This document shows, piece by piece, positions 1 through 5,622 of a stretch of DNA of 6,962 bases. The translations under genes were made by a program, and so were the position numbers. The notes below the pieces were generated by a model. That model had not been told where the DNA came from, made no database searches, and saw nothing but the letters and a program-made list of their open reading frames with translations. Numbering within the stretch: position 1 is the first letter of the stretch; the number at the start of each line of letters is the position of its first letter. The stretch is from Bacillota bacterium (GTDB taxonomy: Bacteria; Bacillota; Bacilli; Alicyclobacillales; Alicyclobacillaceae), in assembly GCA_021820805.1 (NCBI GenBank), contig JAKADF010000173.1, positions 1-6,962 of the forward strand, read 5' to 3'.

Positions 1-87
1 GCAGCCATACAAAACATGGAACTTGAACGATTAAACGAAGAAACTCCTACGAACAGAGATGAATTAGAGGACGCCCTCCCATTCTAA
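1..87 (+). CDS. C-terminal end of an unidentified protein with an SSB-like acidic tail (partial)
   Basis: Frame 1 is open from the window edge to a TAA at 85-87, giving 28 residues. The visible peptide is hydrophilic and highly charged, and ends in DELEDALPF. An acidic stretch closing with hydrophobic-Pro-Phe is the hallmark of the single-stranded DNA-binding protein tail (usually DDDLPF or DDIPF in Firmicutes), which docks repair and replication enzymes. This peptide differs by having Ala before Leu-Pro-Phe and fewer consecutive Asp residues. It could be an SSB paralogue, another DNA-metabolism protein that copies the tail, or the last gene of a mobile element, since possible transposon-end repeats follow about 70 bp downstream. 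The body of the gene lies outside the window, so its function cannot be fixed. That the frame is coding is likely but not certain. Confidence 0.5.
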   Translation, partial: AAIQNMELERLNEETPTNRDELEDALPF

Positions 88-158
88 AACTTTAATATTT
101 GATATAGAAATGCTGGCTTTAAGAACCGTGAAGGCTAGCATTTCTTTTGTCCTGGGGT

Positions 159-205
159 GGTCAAGTTTTTGGTTAGCAACCTGGTCAACTTTTCGGTTGA
201 CAAAC
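159..205. repeat. Two-copy imperfect direct repeat, second copy palindromic (possible IS21-type end or operator)
   Basis: Two similar units of about 22 bp lie nearly back to back. The first starts GGTCAAGTTTTTGG at 159 and the second GGTCAACTTTTCGG at 183; both continue with GTTRRCAA-like sequence. The second contains a perfect inverted repeat, GTCAAC (184-189) and GTTGAC (196-201), around a 6-nt loop. Its right arm also creates TTGACA at 198-203, a consensus -35 box, but no -10 box stands at the right distance. Tandem copies of a GGTCAA..TTGAC-type motif ending in ..ACA recall, from memory, the multiple terminal repeats of IS21-family elements. An operator for the gene starting at 224 is the alternative. 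No transposase is visible within the window. Confidence 0.45.
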
Positions 206-223
206 ACATACGGGGCGAAAACC

Positions 224-1162
224 ATGCGAATGTATGTTGGGGTAACGGATACTAAGTGGTATCAATTTCTCGCAAAGTTGAAACCAGAAGAGGTTAATTT
301 CTGGCAACCTGGTGGTAGACAAGTGTTTAAGGCTTTATTACCTGGTGAGTTGTTCCTATTCAAACTGCATAGCCCAATTAACCGTATTGTAGGTGGTGCA
401 TTCTTTGTGCGCCACACTTTTCTGCCAGTTTCTCTAGCCTGGGATGCGTTTCGAGAGAATAATGGAATGCCGGACTTCGCTTCGTTTCGACAGAGTATTC
501 ATAGTTATCGCAGGACAGATGTTAAGACAGTTCCGGATCCAACCATCGGGTGCATTGTGCTTTCGTCACCATTTTTCTTTTCTGAAGATGAATGGGTTTT
601 AGTTCCTGATGACTGGAAACCCAACATCGTTCAAGGTAAATCATACGATATCGCTACTCCAATTGGCGCTTCACTTTATGCCAAAGTACGAGCATGTCTA
701 CAGGGCCAACATTGGGGTGATTTGGCTGGTAATGTTGTTCGTGATGGTTCTCCAGCACCTAGGTACGGAGCAGAACAGGTCATAACTCCAAGATTGGGCC
801 AGGGTGCGTTTCGTGTTATGGTCACAGAGGCCTACCATCGGCGGTGCGCGGTAACTGGGGAGAAGACTCTACCAGTTTTGGATGCAGCGCATATTCGTCC
901 TTATGCACAAGATGGACCACACGCTGTTTCGAATGGCTTGTTATTGAGGCAGGATATCCATACACTGTTTGATCGCGGTTATCTAACAGTGAATGAGGAA
1001 TTTCGAATTGAGGTTAGCCGCCATATTAAAGAGGACTATGGTAATGGTCGGGAATACTACGCATTACATGGGAAGCCCCTGTCTGTACTTCCGGAAACTG
1101 TAGGAGATCAACCATCTAAGGACTATTTACTTTGGCACAATGAAAATGTTTTTCTTGCATAG
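224..1162 (+). CDS. HNH endonuclease with PUA/EVE-like N-terminal region
   Basis: The product is 312 residues from ATG 224. The C-terminal third is an HNH_2-type (PF13391-like) nuclease domain: RRCAVTG (206-212), then DAAHIRPY with His223, SNGLLL with Asn237 and DIHTLFDRGY with His246, the three residues that name the fold; they bind the catalytic metal and cut DNA. The first 120 or so residues (VGVTDTKWYQFL, EVNFWQPGG, FKALLPGELFLFKLH, IVGGAFF) look like a PUA/EVE/ASCH-type base-reading fold, often fused to nucleases that restrict modified DNA. That assignment rests on pattern only. The frame is open upstream to ATG 110, but that start has no SD, and the extra 38 residues translate the 159-205 repeat; ATG 224 has GGGG 8 nt upstream and the expected MxxxVGVTD beginning. 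No methyltransferase is adjacent, which fits a type IV-like or stand-alone nuclease. Confidence 0.82.
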   Translation: MRMYVGVTDTKWYQFLAKLKPEEVNFWQPGGRQVFKALLPGELFLFKLHSPINRIVGGAFFVRHTFLPVSLAWDAFRENNGMPDFASFRQSIHSYRRTDVKTVPDPTIGCIVLSSPFFFSEDEWVLVPDDWKPNIVQGKSYDIATPIGASLYAKVRACLQGQHWGDLAGNVVRDGSPAPRYGAEQVITPRLGQGAFRVMVTEAYHRRCAVTGEKTLPVLDAAHIRPYAQDGPHAVSNGLLLRQDIHTLFDRGYLTVNEEFRIEVSRHIKEDYGNGREYYALHGKPLSVLPETVGDQPSKDYLLWHNENVFLA

Positions 1163-1530
1163 TAAGCTCGGCTGAAAAGGATAGTAGCTTAAAATTGCAC
1201 TGTAAAGTCTCGAAATATTCGTTAACAAAAGTTATCTCAAGTCCCATGACGATTCATTTACTTCCTGCCGGATCCCGTTGCTCTATCATTGGCTAATCAC
1301 CCCCTGTCCTTCGGCTTACAGGCACATTTCAGCGGATCGAATCTCGTAATTATCAGTGCCCCCAATTTTTGCGCTTTCCAAGTTGAAGAGATTAACAGTA
1401 AGATTCGTCTCAATAGCCTGTAGTCAAAGATACATAGAAAAGATTGTGTGAAATCAATTGTATACTAAGAGATGGGATTCCTAACGATTCTAGAACATGA
1501 GGGGGTAGACAGAAGCTGGAACTATCGACA
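1163..1530. other. 368-bp intergenic region with little coding content
   Basis: No convincing gene fits here. Just after the stop codon, TAAGCT (1163-1168) and AGCTTA (1186-1191) form a weak inverted repeat with no T-run. CCTGT (1303-1307) and ACAGG (1318-1322) can form a small hairpin. On the minus strand a short open frame ends at 1316-1318, followed by an SD-like AGGGGGTGAT (complement of 1296-1305) and an 11-codon frame from ATG 1289 to the stop at 1254-1256. This looks like the remains of an operon junction, but the pieces are too short to name. The right part is AT-rich and holds a candidate -10 element for the gene at 1531. Confidence 0.5.
1461..1466 (+). promoter_or_regulatory. Candidate -10 element upstream of the SWIM protein gene
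   Basis: TATACT at 1461-1466 matches the sigma-A -10 consensus at five of six positions and lies 64 bp before the ATG at 1531. No good -35 box stands 16-18 bp upstream. TTGTGT at 1444-1449 is too close, at 11 bp. The site is therefore weak or activator-dependent, and only suggestive. Confidence 0.3.
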
Positions 1531-3237
1531 ATGATGTATGAAATCGACCCTGTTGTTCTGGAGAGAGGTCGCGACTATCTGCTTGAAGGTCGCGTTCAGT
1601 CGCTGGAAGAAAGCGATAAAAGAGTCTATCACGCGGTTGTAAAGGGACAGGAGCTTTATCATGTCGAGTTCGAAATAGGTGATGAGGGTGAAATTTTTGA
1701 ACTCCGATGTGACTGTCCTTATGACTACGGCCCTGTCTGTAAGCACGAAGCTGCTGTTCTGTTGATGGTTTCGGGAGCATCTCTACGAACTCAGCCAGAG
1801 TTCACAGAGATGGATATGAATCAAGCCACATATAGCGCGGATACAACGCAGAAGTCTGGAGCTAATCTACAATCCCTGCTGGAAAGCCAAACGAAGGCAT
1901 CCTTGATAGATTTGCTACTCTCCTTGGCTTCGGGCTTTCCACTGGTGGAGCGGCGGATACGTCTCTCTGTTTCAACGAATGACATAGAAGCGGAAGTTGG
2001 GGACTGTCGTGAATACATTTGTTCCTACATTGACGGGTATGCAGACAGGGACGGTTTTGTTTCGTACCGGAACGCTAGTCAGGCTGTGGATGGTGCGTAT
2101 CATATTATTGAGCGCGCACAACGCGCTTTAGAGGATGAGGATTATGTTCGTTCGCTGCGAATTTCGTTTTGTATTTTAGAGGAAATGCTGAGCTTGATTG
2201 AGAGGGCCGATGATTCGGATGGATCAATTGGCATGGTTATCACCGAATCAATGGAGCACATCTTTTCCGTCGTGATGGCTGTCAAACATTTGGACACGGC
2301 GGATATAGACAGGGTGTTTCAATTGCTACTGCAGGAATCCCAACTGCCCCAACTTGACGGATGGTCGGATTGGCGACTAGATCTGATTCAATGTGCCGCC
2401 GAGTTAACGACTACTCCGGAAAGACTCTGTGTATGGGAAGAATATGTCGATCGCGTTACCAGTCACACCGGACATACGGCGTGGGGTAGAGAGTATGATG
2501 AGAAGCGGATCGCGAAAATGAGATACAAGATGATTCTAGAGTGCGATGGCGAGGTGCAAGCGGCAGATTTTGTACTCAGCCACCTCCATATTCCAGAAAT
2601 GCGGAGTCTTGCTATTCGTAGGACCCTGGAGCATGAGCAATACGATGAAGCAATTCATTTAGCAAAAGAAGGAGAAGATTGGGCCAAACAGTCAGGTTAC
2701 CGCGGTCTGGTTAGTGAATGGAGAAAGTTACGTTTTGAGGCGTACAGTCGTAGCGGTCAGTTAGAGCATCAGCGCAGCCTTGGTTTGGAACTCGTGCTTG
2801 ACGGGGATTACACATTCTATCTGTTGGTTAAGGAAACATATGCTTCTTCCGAATGGTCGCCCATCTACGAATCCTTGATGCGAAAGTTCGACGAGCGCGG
2901 AACCGGGGGGACCGTTTACACGCAGATTCTGATATCTGAGCAAGATACCAGCCGCCTTTTAAAATACGTATCTCGTGAACCATCCCGCATTGAACAATAT
3001 TACAGACACTTGGTTCCACAGCATCTGGCGGAGGTGACAGCACTGTTTTTGTCGCATATTCGCGAATCTGCAGAACGATCTAGCAACAGATCCGCGTACC
3101 GTGGTGTGTGTCGTATCATTATAATGCTTTATAAAGCGGGTGGCAGAAATGAGGCACGGAAGATTACTCAGGAGTTGCTAGAGACGTATCCACGCAAACC
3201 GGCATTTCGTGAAGAGTTGCTGTCGCTGCAATTTTGA
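1531..3237 (+). CDS. SWIM zinc-finger protein with long alpha-helical C-terminal region
   Basis: The product is 568 residues. The N-terminal part (VVLERGRDYLLEGRV at 8-22) is typical of SWIM proteins, and the zinc site follows as CDCPYDYGPVCKH: Cys60, Cys62, Cys70 and His72, a CxCx7CxH arrangement. SWIM fingers bind DNA or protein partners; in bacteria they often accompany SNF2-type helicases. From about residue 110 the protein is helical and TPR-like, with many short amphipathic helices (for example EQYDEAIHLAKEG and GGRNEARKITQELLETYP). That shape suggests a scaffold. It has no signal peptide or membrane segment, so it should be cytoplasmic. The frame is closed upstream by a stop at 1498-1500. 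ATG 1531 has only a weak TGGA about 10 nt upstream, while a stronger GGGGGT at 1501-1506 would suit a CTG at 1516, so the exact start is open. No helicase is adjacent. The family call is firm; the cellular role is unknown. Confidence 0.85.
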   Translation: MMYEIDPVVLERGRDYLLEGRVQSLEESDKRVYHAVVKGQELYHVEFEIGDEGEIFELRCDCPYDYGPVCKHEAAVLLMVSGASLRTQPEFTEMDMNQATYSADTTQKSGANLQSLLESQTKASLIDLLLSLASGFPLVERRIRLSVSTNDIEAEVGDCREYICSYIDGYADRDGFVSYRNASQAVDGAYHIIERAQRALEDEDYVRSLRISFCILEEMLSLIERADDSDGSIGMVITESMEHIFSVVMAVKHLDTADIDRVFQLLLQESQLPQLDGWSDWRLDLIQCAAELTTTPERLCVWEEYVDRVTSHTGHTAWGREYDEKRIAKMRYKMILECDGEVQAADFVLSHLHIPEMRSLAIRRTLEHEQYDEAIHLAKEGEDWAKQSGYRGLVSEWRKLRFEAYSRSGQLEHQRSLGLELVLDGDYTFYLLVKETYASSEWSPIYESLMRKFDERGTGGTVYTQILISEQDTSRLLKYVSREPSRIEQYYRHLVPQHLAEVTALFLSHIRESAERSSNRSAYRGVCRIIIMLYKAGGRNEARKITQELLETYPRKPAFREELLSLQF

Positions 3238-3274
3238 ACATGGTCTGGAATATCTATAGTGCGGACTGTTAAAT

Positions 3275-3283
3275 AGAGGTGAT
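3275..3283 (+). promoter_or_regulatory. Shine-Dalgarno site that selects a TTG start
   Basis: AGAGGTGAT is a close match to the extended anti-SD complement AGGAGGTGAT. Its GAGG core (3276-3279) ends 8 nt before TTG 3288, an ideal spacing. The in-frame GTG at 3279 lies inside this SD and has no SD of its own, so translation should begin at 3288. Confidence 0.65.
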
Positions 3284-3287
3284 AGTC

Positions 3288-3491
3288 TTGCGGGCTGTAG
3301 ACAAAGACACCCTACACAGGATGATTGACGATACCAAGGATCCGACGAAATTACCTCTGGTGTTTGATGCCATTCACTCCATCATCGAAGGTCGCGTTGG
3401 AAATTCCGAATTAGATGCGTGGCAAAGGGACGAGATTAGGCAAGCATTAAAGGAAGCTGATGAAGGGGTTTCGCGAGTATTGAGGATGTAA
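3288..3491 (+). CDS. Small helical protein of unknown function, TTG start
   Basis: The product is 67 residues starting MRAVDKDTLHRMIDD when the TTG at 3288 is read as Met. A longer form from GTG 3279 (70 residues) is possible but poorly supplied with a ribosome site. The protein is charged and almost wholly helical: a first helix around DTLHRMIDD, a second around LPLVFDAIHSIIEGRV and a third around WQRDEIRQALKEADEGVSRVL. The layout (LHxxID, a middle helix, then a DEIRQALKEADEG-type end) is reminiscent of small antitoxin-like proteins, but no toxin gene is next to it and I do not claim that role. It begins 50 nt after the SWIM gene on the same strand and may be co-transcribed with it. Its codons and its excellent SD support a real gene. 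Confidence 0.62.
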   Translation: MRAVDKDTLHRMIDDTKDPTKLPLVFDAIHSIIEGRVGNSELDAWQRDEIRQALKEADEGVSRVLRM

Positions 3492-3576
3492 AAAAGCTTG
3501 CGGAAAGATGAAATGCAATTCTGTTGGGATATTAAGAGTTATAAAATAGAGTGACAGGTAGATTAGAAGCTTTTTT
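3490..3576. terminator. Possible bidirectional terminator: 10-bp inverted repeat with A-run and T-run
   Basis: AAAAAAGCTT (3490-3499) and AAGCTTTTTT (3567-3576) are perfect inverted repeats of 10 bp, 67 nt apart. Each arm carries an A-run or a T-run, so either strand would give a stem ending in U residues. It lies in the convergent gap between the small gene ending at 3491 and the minus-strand gene ending at 3626, where a two-way terminator is expected. The large loop makes it atypical. Confidence 0.35.
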
Positions 3577-3597
3577 CTATCCAATTTTTAATCTGCC
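3557..3597. terminator. Hairpin in the convergent intergenic gap
   Basis: GGTAGATTA (3557-3565) pairs with TAATCTGCC (3589-3597) with a single wobble position, and A-T pairs extend the stem inward. The loop is about 23 nt or shorter. It sits 28 bp beyond the 3' end of the minus-strand regulator gene and could protect or end that mRNA. No clean T-run follows in either direction. Confidence 0.35.
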
Positions 3598-3625
3598 AGA
3601 AAACGAATCCTGATAACTAATGAAC

Positions 3626-4510
3626 TCAGAACCTTGGGTAAATAGAAACTCGTGCATCGAAATCCTCACGAAATCTGTACAATTGAGCTGGTCGTGCTGA
3701 GTATTGCGTTGATTTTTTTGGTGTTCCATCTTCATTGAACACTTCTACCAGCATGCCTTCTCGTGTCTTTGTTTTCAAAAGATCCCTCGCAAAGTTAGTA
3801 GCTGAAGCTATATAAGAAGGTACAACGGTCGAGATGACCTGGTGCAATTCAGCGATTGTAAATTCGTCTGGCAGTAAGGTTTTAGCAATCGCTGTTGTCA
3901 TCATTTCGGATTGAATAAATTTAAGTGCGTCGCTGATGATATCGGCATGGTCAAAAGCTAGCCTCGACTTGTCCACAATCTCCGTTCCATCTTCTGATTC
4001 GTAATAAAGTTCCTGCTCTCTCATGGAAACCCGGAATAATTGGACCTTTTTTGCATCTCCACCAGCTTGCATTTGTTTAAGAAGCTGTTCATTTACAAGC
4101 GCCACAAATGCGACTGTCGGGGTAAATCCTCTTGGATCTCGCTTTGGATGGAAATACGCCTTTAGTTGCTTAAGGTAAATGCCGTGTTTCTGTTTTTCTC
4201 CGTCGGCCTCGATTACCGCATCAAGGTTGGTCTCTTCTTTTAATTCCCGTATTACGGCCTCGTCAAGAGTTTCTGTTTCAATTTTTGTAAAGCCGCCAGG
4301 CAAAGCCCAAAAATGTTGAAAAGGCTCATCCGTTCGCTCAACGAGTACAAGCTCAAGCCACCGTTTGGGATAGGATTTAAGTGTTCGTCTATCGACACTT
4401 TCATCTAAATCCGAACGTTTTTCAGTCTTAACGGTAAATATGCATATATCCACAGGCAAGCCGCGTAGGGAAGGAAATTCTTCACGATTTGTGTTCGACT
4501 CATCAGCCAT
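3626..4510 (-). CDS. Nudix-domain transcriptional regulator with C-terminal winged helix, NrtR-like
   Basis: The product is 294 residues from the ATG at 4510-4508. An N-terminal Nudix domain (about 18-165) has the strand WLELVLVERTDEPFQHFWALPGGF and a Nudix box ending IRELKEETNL (87-96). The catalytic-type residues Arg88, Glu89, Glu92 and Glu93 are present; Asn95 replaces the usual Gly, and one extra residue sits between GGF and the first Glu. The C-terminal part (about 206-294), with TLLPDEFTIAELHQVIS, matches the winged helix of NrtR regulators, which bind ADP-ribose or related NAD metabolites and control NAD or ADP-ribose genes. The frame extends to ATG 4576, but that start has no SD and lies upstream of the likely promoter; ATG 4510 has a perfect GGAGG 8 nt before it. 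It is divergent from an ADP-ribosylglycohydrolase, its probable target. Whether it also hydrolyses a nucleotide is uncertain. Confidence 0.83.
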   Translation of the reverse strand: MADESNTNREEFPSLRGLPVDICIFTVKTEKRSDLDESVDRRTLKSYPKRWLELVLVERTDEPFQHFWALPGGFTKIETETLDEAVIRELKEETNLDAVIEADGEKQKHGIYLKQLKAYFHPKRDPRGFTPTVAFVALVNEQLLKQMQAGGDAKKVQLFRVSMREQELYYESEDGTEIVDKSRLAFDHADIISDALKFIQSEMMTTAIAKTLLPDEFTIAELHQVISTVVPSYIASATNFARDLLKTKTREGMLVEVFNEDGTPKKSTQYSARPAQLYRFREDFDARVSIYPRF

Positions 4511-4518
4511 AGTTTTGT

Positions 4519-4523
4519 CCTCC
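4519..4523 (-). promoter_or_regulatory. Shine-Dalgarno site deciding the regulator's start
   Basis: On the minus strand GGAGG lies 8 nt before the ATG at 4510-4508. The longer frame's ATG at 4576-4574 has no such site, and the predicted transcription start falls downstream of it. Confidence 0.75.
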
Positions 4524-4543
4524 AGTGTCAAAACGTCACATTG

Positions 4544-4572
4544 AATATAACAAAGGGCTTCATTCAAATCAA
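4544..4572 (-). promoter_or_regulatory. Sigma-A promoter of the NrtR-like gene, extended -10
   Basis: Reading the minus strand, TTGATT (4572-4567) is followed after 17 bp by TATATT (4549-4544). TGT immediately upstream of the -10 box gives an extended -10 motif. The expected start of transcription is near 4537, leaving a leader of roughly 27 nt that contains the GGAGG site and leads to ATG 4510. Confidence 0.6.
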
Positions 4573-4610
4573 TCATAATGATATAGTCAAAAATAATTAG
4601 TCGAAATGAA

Positions 4611-4630
4611 ATTTACATATTGACGTAAAT
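4611..4630. promoter_or_regulatory. Palindromic operator candidate in the divergent promoter region
   Basis: ATTTAC (4611-4616) and GTAAAT (4625-4630) are perfect inverted repeats around an 8-nt centre, a 20-bp site of the size a dimeric winged-helix regulator would cover. It overlaps the -35 box of the hydrolase promoter and lies about 39 bp upstream of the regulator's -35 box. Two TAGTC-AAA-like direct repeats at 4584 and 4598 lie next to it and could be additional half sites. Binding by the NrtR-like protein is inferred from position. Confidence 0.5.
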
Positions 4631-4648
4631 AAAATGAAGGAGTACATT
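4620..4648 (+). promoter_or_regulatory. Sigma-A-like promoter of the ADP-ribosylglycohydrolase cluster
   Basis: TTGACG (4620-4625) and TACATT (4643-4648) are separated by exactly 17 bp. The -35 box matches consensus at five of six positions and the -10 box at four. Transcription would start near 4655, giving a short leader before the AGGAGG at 4665-4670. The palindrome at 4611-4630 covers the -35 box, so a bound repressor would block RNA polymerase. Confidence 0.45.
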
Positions 4649-4677
4649 ATTGTCAATAAAGCACAGGAGGGATTGGG

Positions 4678-5622
4678 ATGGTCAATATATCGGAGAAGAT
4701 TCGTGGTGGACTATTCGGATTGCTTGTTGGAGATGCGCTTGGTGTACCGTATGAGTTTCGCCCAAAGTCCAAGATTCCATCAAGAAACAAGATTGACATG
4801 GTTCCGCCCGTGGGGTACGACCGGGCGCATGCGTGGGTTCAACCAGGCACGTGGTCAGATGATGGTTCACAAGCTCTATGTTTGCTCGATTCACTTCTCG
4901 AATGTGGAGAACTAAGCCTAGATGATTTTTCGAGCCGCCTGATTCGCTGGTACGACAAAGGGCTATGGACACCGGACGGCAAGATGTTTGACGTAGGGAA
5001 TCAAACAAGGGATGCAATTCAACGATTGAAACATGGTGATCCACCGACGAGAGCTGGCTTTGTACATCCGAACGGCAAGGGAAATGGCGCACTGATGCGA
5101 GTGTTGCCACTTACCTTGTGGCATATAGGATCCGATTTAGAACTCGTCGAAGCTGCACACCGCCAGTCCCTCCCGACGCATGGACATATCACAAATCAGA
5201 TTTGCTGTGCCTTGTATTGTCTGTGGGCACGCCGATTGCTTGAAGGTCAGGATACGGAAACAGCCTACAACTTAGCGGTATCATCATTGCGGAAACATTA
5301 CGGTGAGGATTCTGAGTATCGAAGAGATCTTGAGGCAACAGTCCGCCCAGACGATGCCCCCCATTCCGATGGAGGCGGATACGTAGTATCAACACTCCAC
5401 TGTGCGAGATTCGTTCTTCGGGAGAAAACGTATGAAGATGTTGTAAAATCTGCGATTCAGTATGGGAACGACACAGATACAAATGCAGCTGTGGCGGGCG
5501 GACTTGCGGGAATTCGGGATGGGATTAACGGGATCCCGAAAAAATGGCTCGACATGCTAAATGGAAAGAATATGGTCGATAAGTTACTTATTCCACTTTT
5601 GCAAAGGAGGCATGCAAAGTGA
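4678..5622 (+). CDS. ADP-ribosylglycohydrolase family protein (ARH/DraG type)
   Basis: The product is 314 residues, close to the family's usual length. It starts with the typical first helix, IRGGLFGLLVGDALGVPYEF (8-27). Metal-ligand motifs are visible: GTWSDDGSQ with Ser60, Asp61 and Asp62 (Thr/Ser-Asp-Asp, first cluster) and GNDTDTNAAVAGGLAG with Asp265, Asp267 and Thr268 (second cluster). GNGALMR (135-141) and a LPTHGH segment (165-170) match conserved family blocks. The family uses two Mg or Mn ions to remove ADP-ribose from modified arginine or other acceptors, releasing ADP-ribose, in the cytoplasm; the substrate here is not shown. AGGAGG lies 7 nt before the ATG. The gene is divergent from an NrtR-like regulator and overlaps the next gene by 4 nt. 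The first cluster reads SDDGS rather than the common TDDT, a subgroup variation and not an obvious inactivation. Confidence 0.9.
   Translation: MVNISEKIRGGLFGLLVGDALGVPYEFRPKSKIPSRNKIDMVPPVGYDRAHAWVQPGTWSDDGSQALCLLDSLLECGELSLDDFSSRLIRWYDKGLWTPDGKMFDVGNQTRDAIQRLKHGDPPTRAGFVHPNGKGNGALMRVLPLTLWHIGSDLELVEAAHRQSLPTHGHITNQICCALYCLWARRLLEGQDTETAYNLAVSSLRKHYGEDSEYRRDLEATVRPDDAPHSDGGGYVVSTLHCARFVLREKTYEDVVKSAIQYGNDTDTNAAVAGGLAGIRDGINGIPKKWLDMLNGKNMVDKLLIPLLQRRHAK

Noticed and set aside
110..223. N-terminal extension of the HNH endonuclease to ATG 110
   Set aside because: There is no SD before 110, the added 38 residues just translate the direct repeat, and the family-like beginning is at ATG 224.
1163..1191. 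TAAGCT/AGCTTA inverted repeat as terminator of the HNH gene
   Set aside because: The stem is only 6 bp, the loop is 17 nt, and no T-run follows.
1490..1780. Minus-strand frames opposite the start of the SWIM gene
   Set aside because: They are compositionally odd (many His/Arg/Gln), without motifs, and antisense to the zinc-finger coding region.
4511..4576. N-terminal extension of the NrtR-like protein to ATG 4576
   Set aside because: There is no SD there, the extended -10 promoter lies inside this stretch, and ATG 4510 has a perfect GGAGG.
4634..4915. 93-codon plus-strand frame starting ATG 4634
   Set aside because: It overlaps the well-supported hydrolase gene in another frame and its start falls inside the predicted hydrolase promoter; the AAGGAG after its ATG does not serve it.
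4682..5110. 142-codon minus-strand frame inside the hydrolase gene
   Set aside because: It lies opposite a gene with clear ARH motifs and has no recognisable domain.
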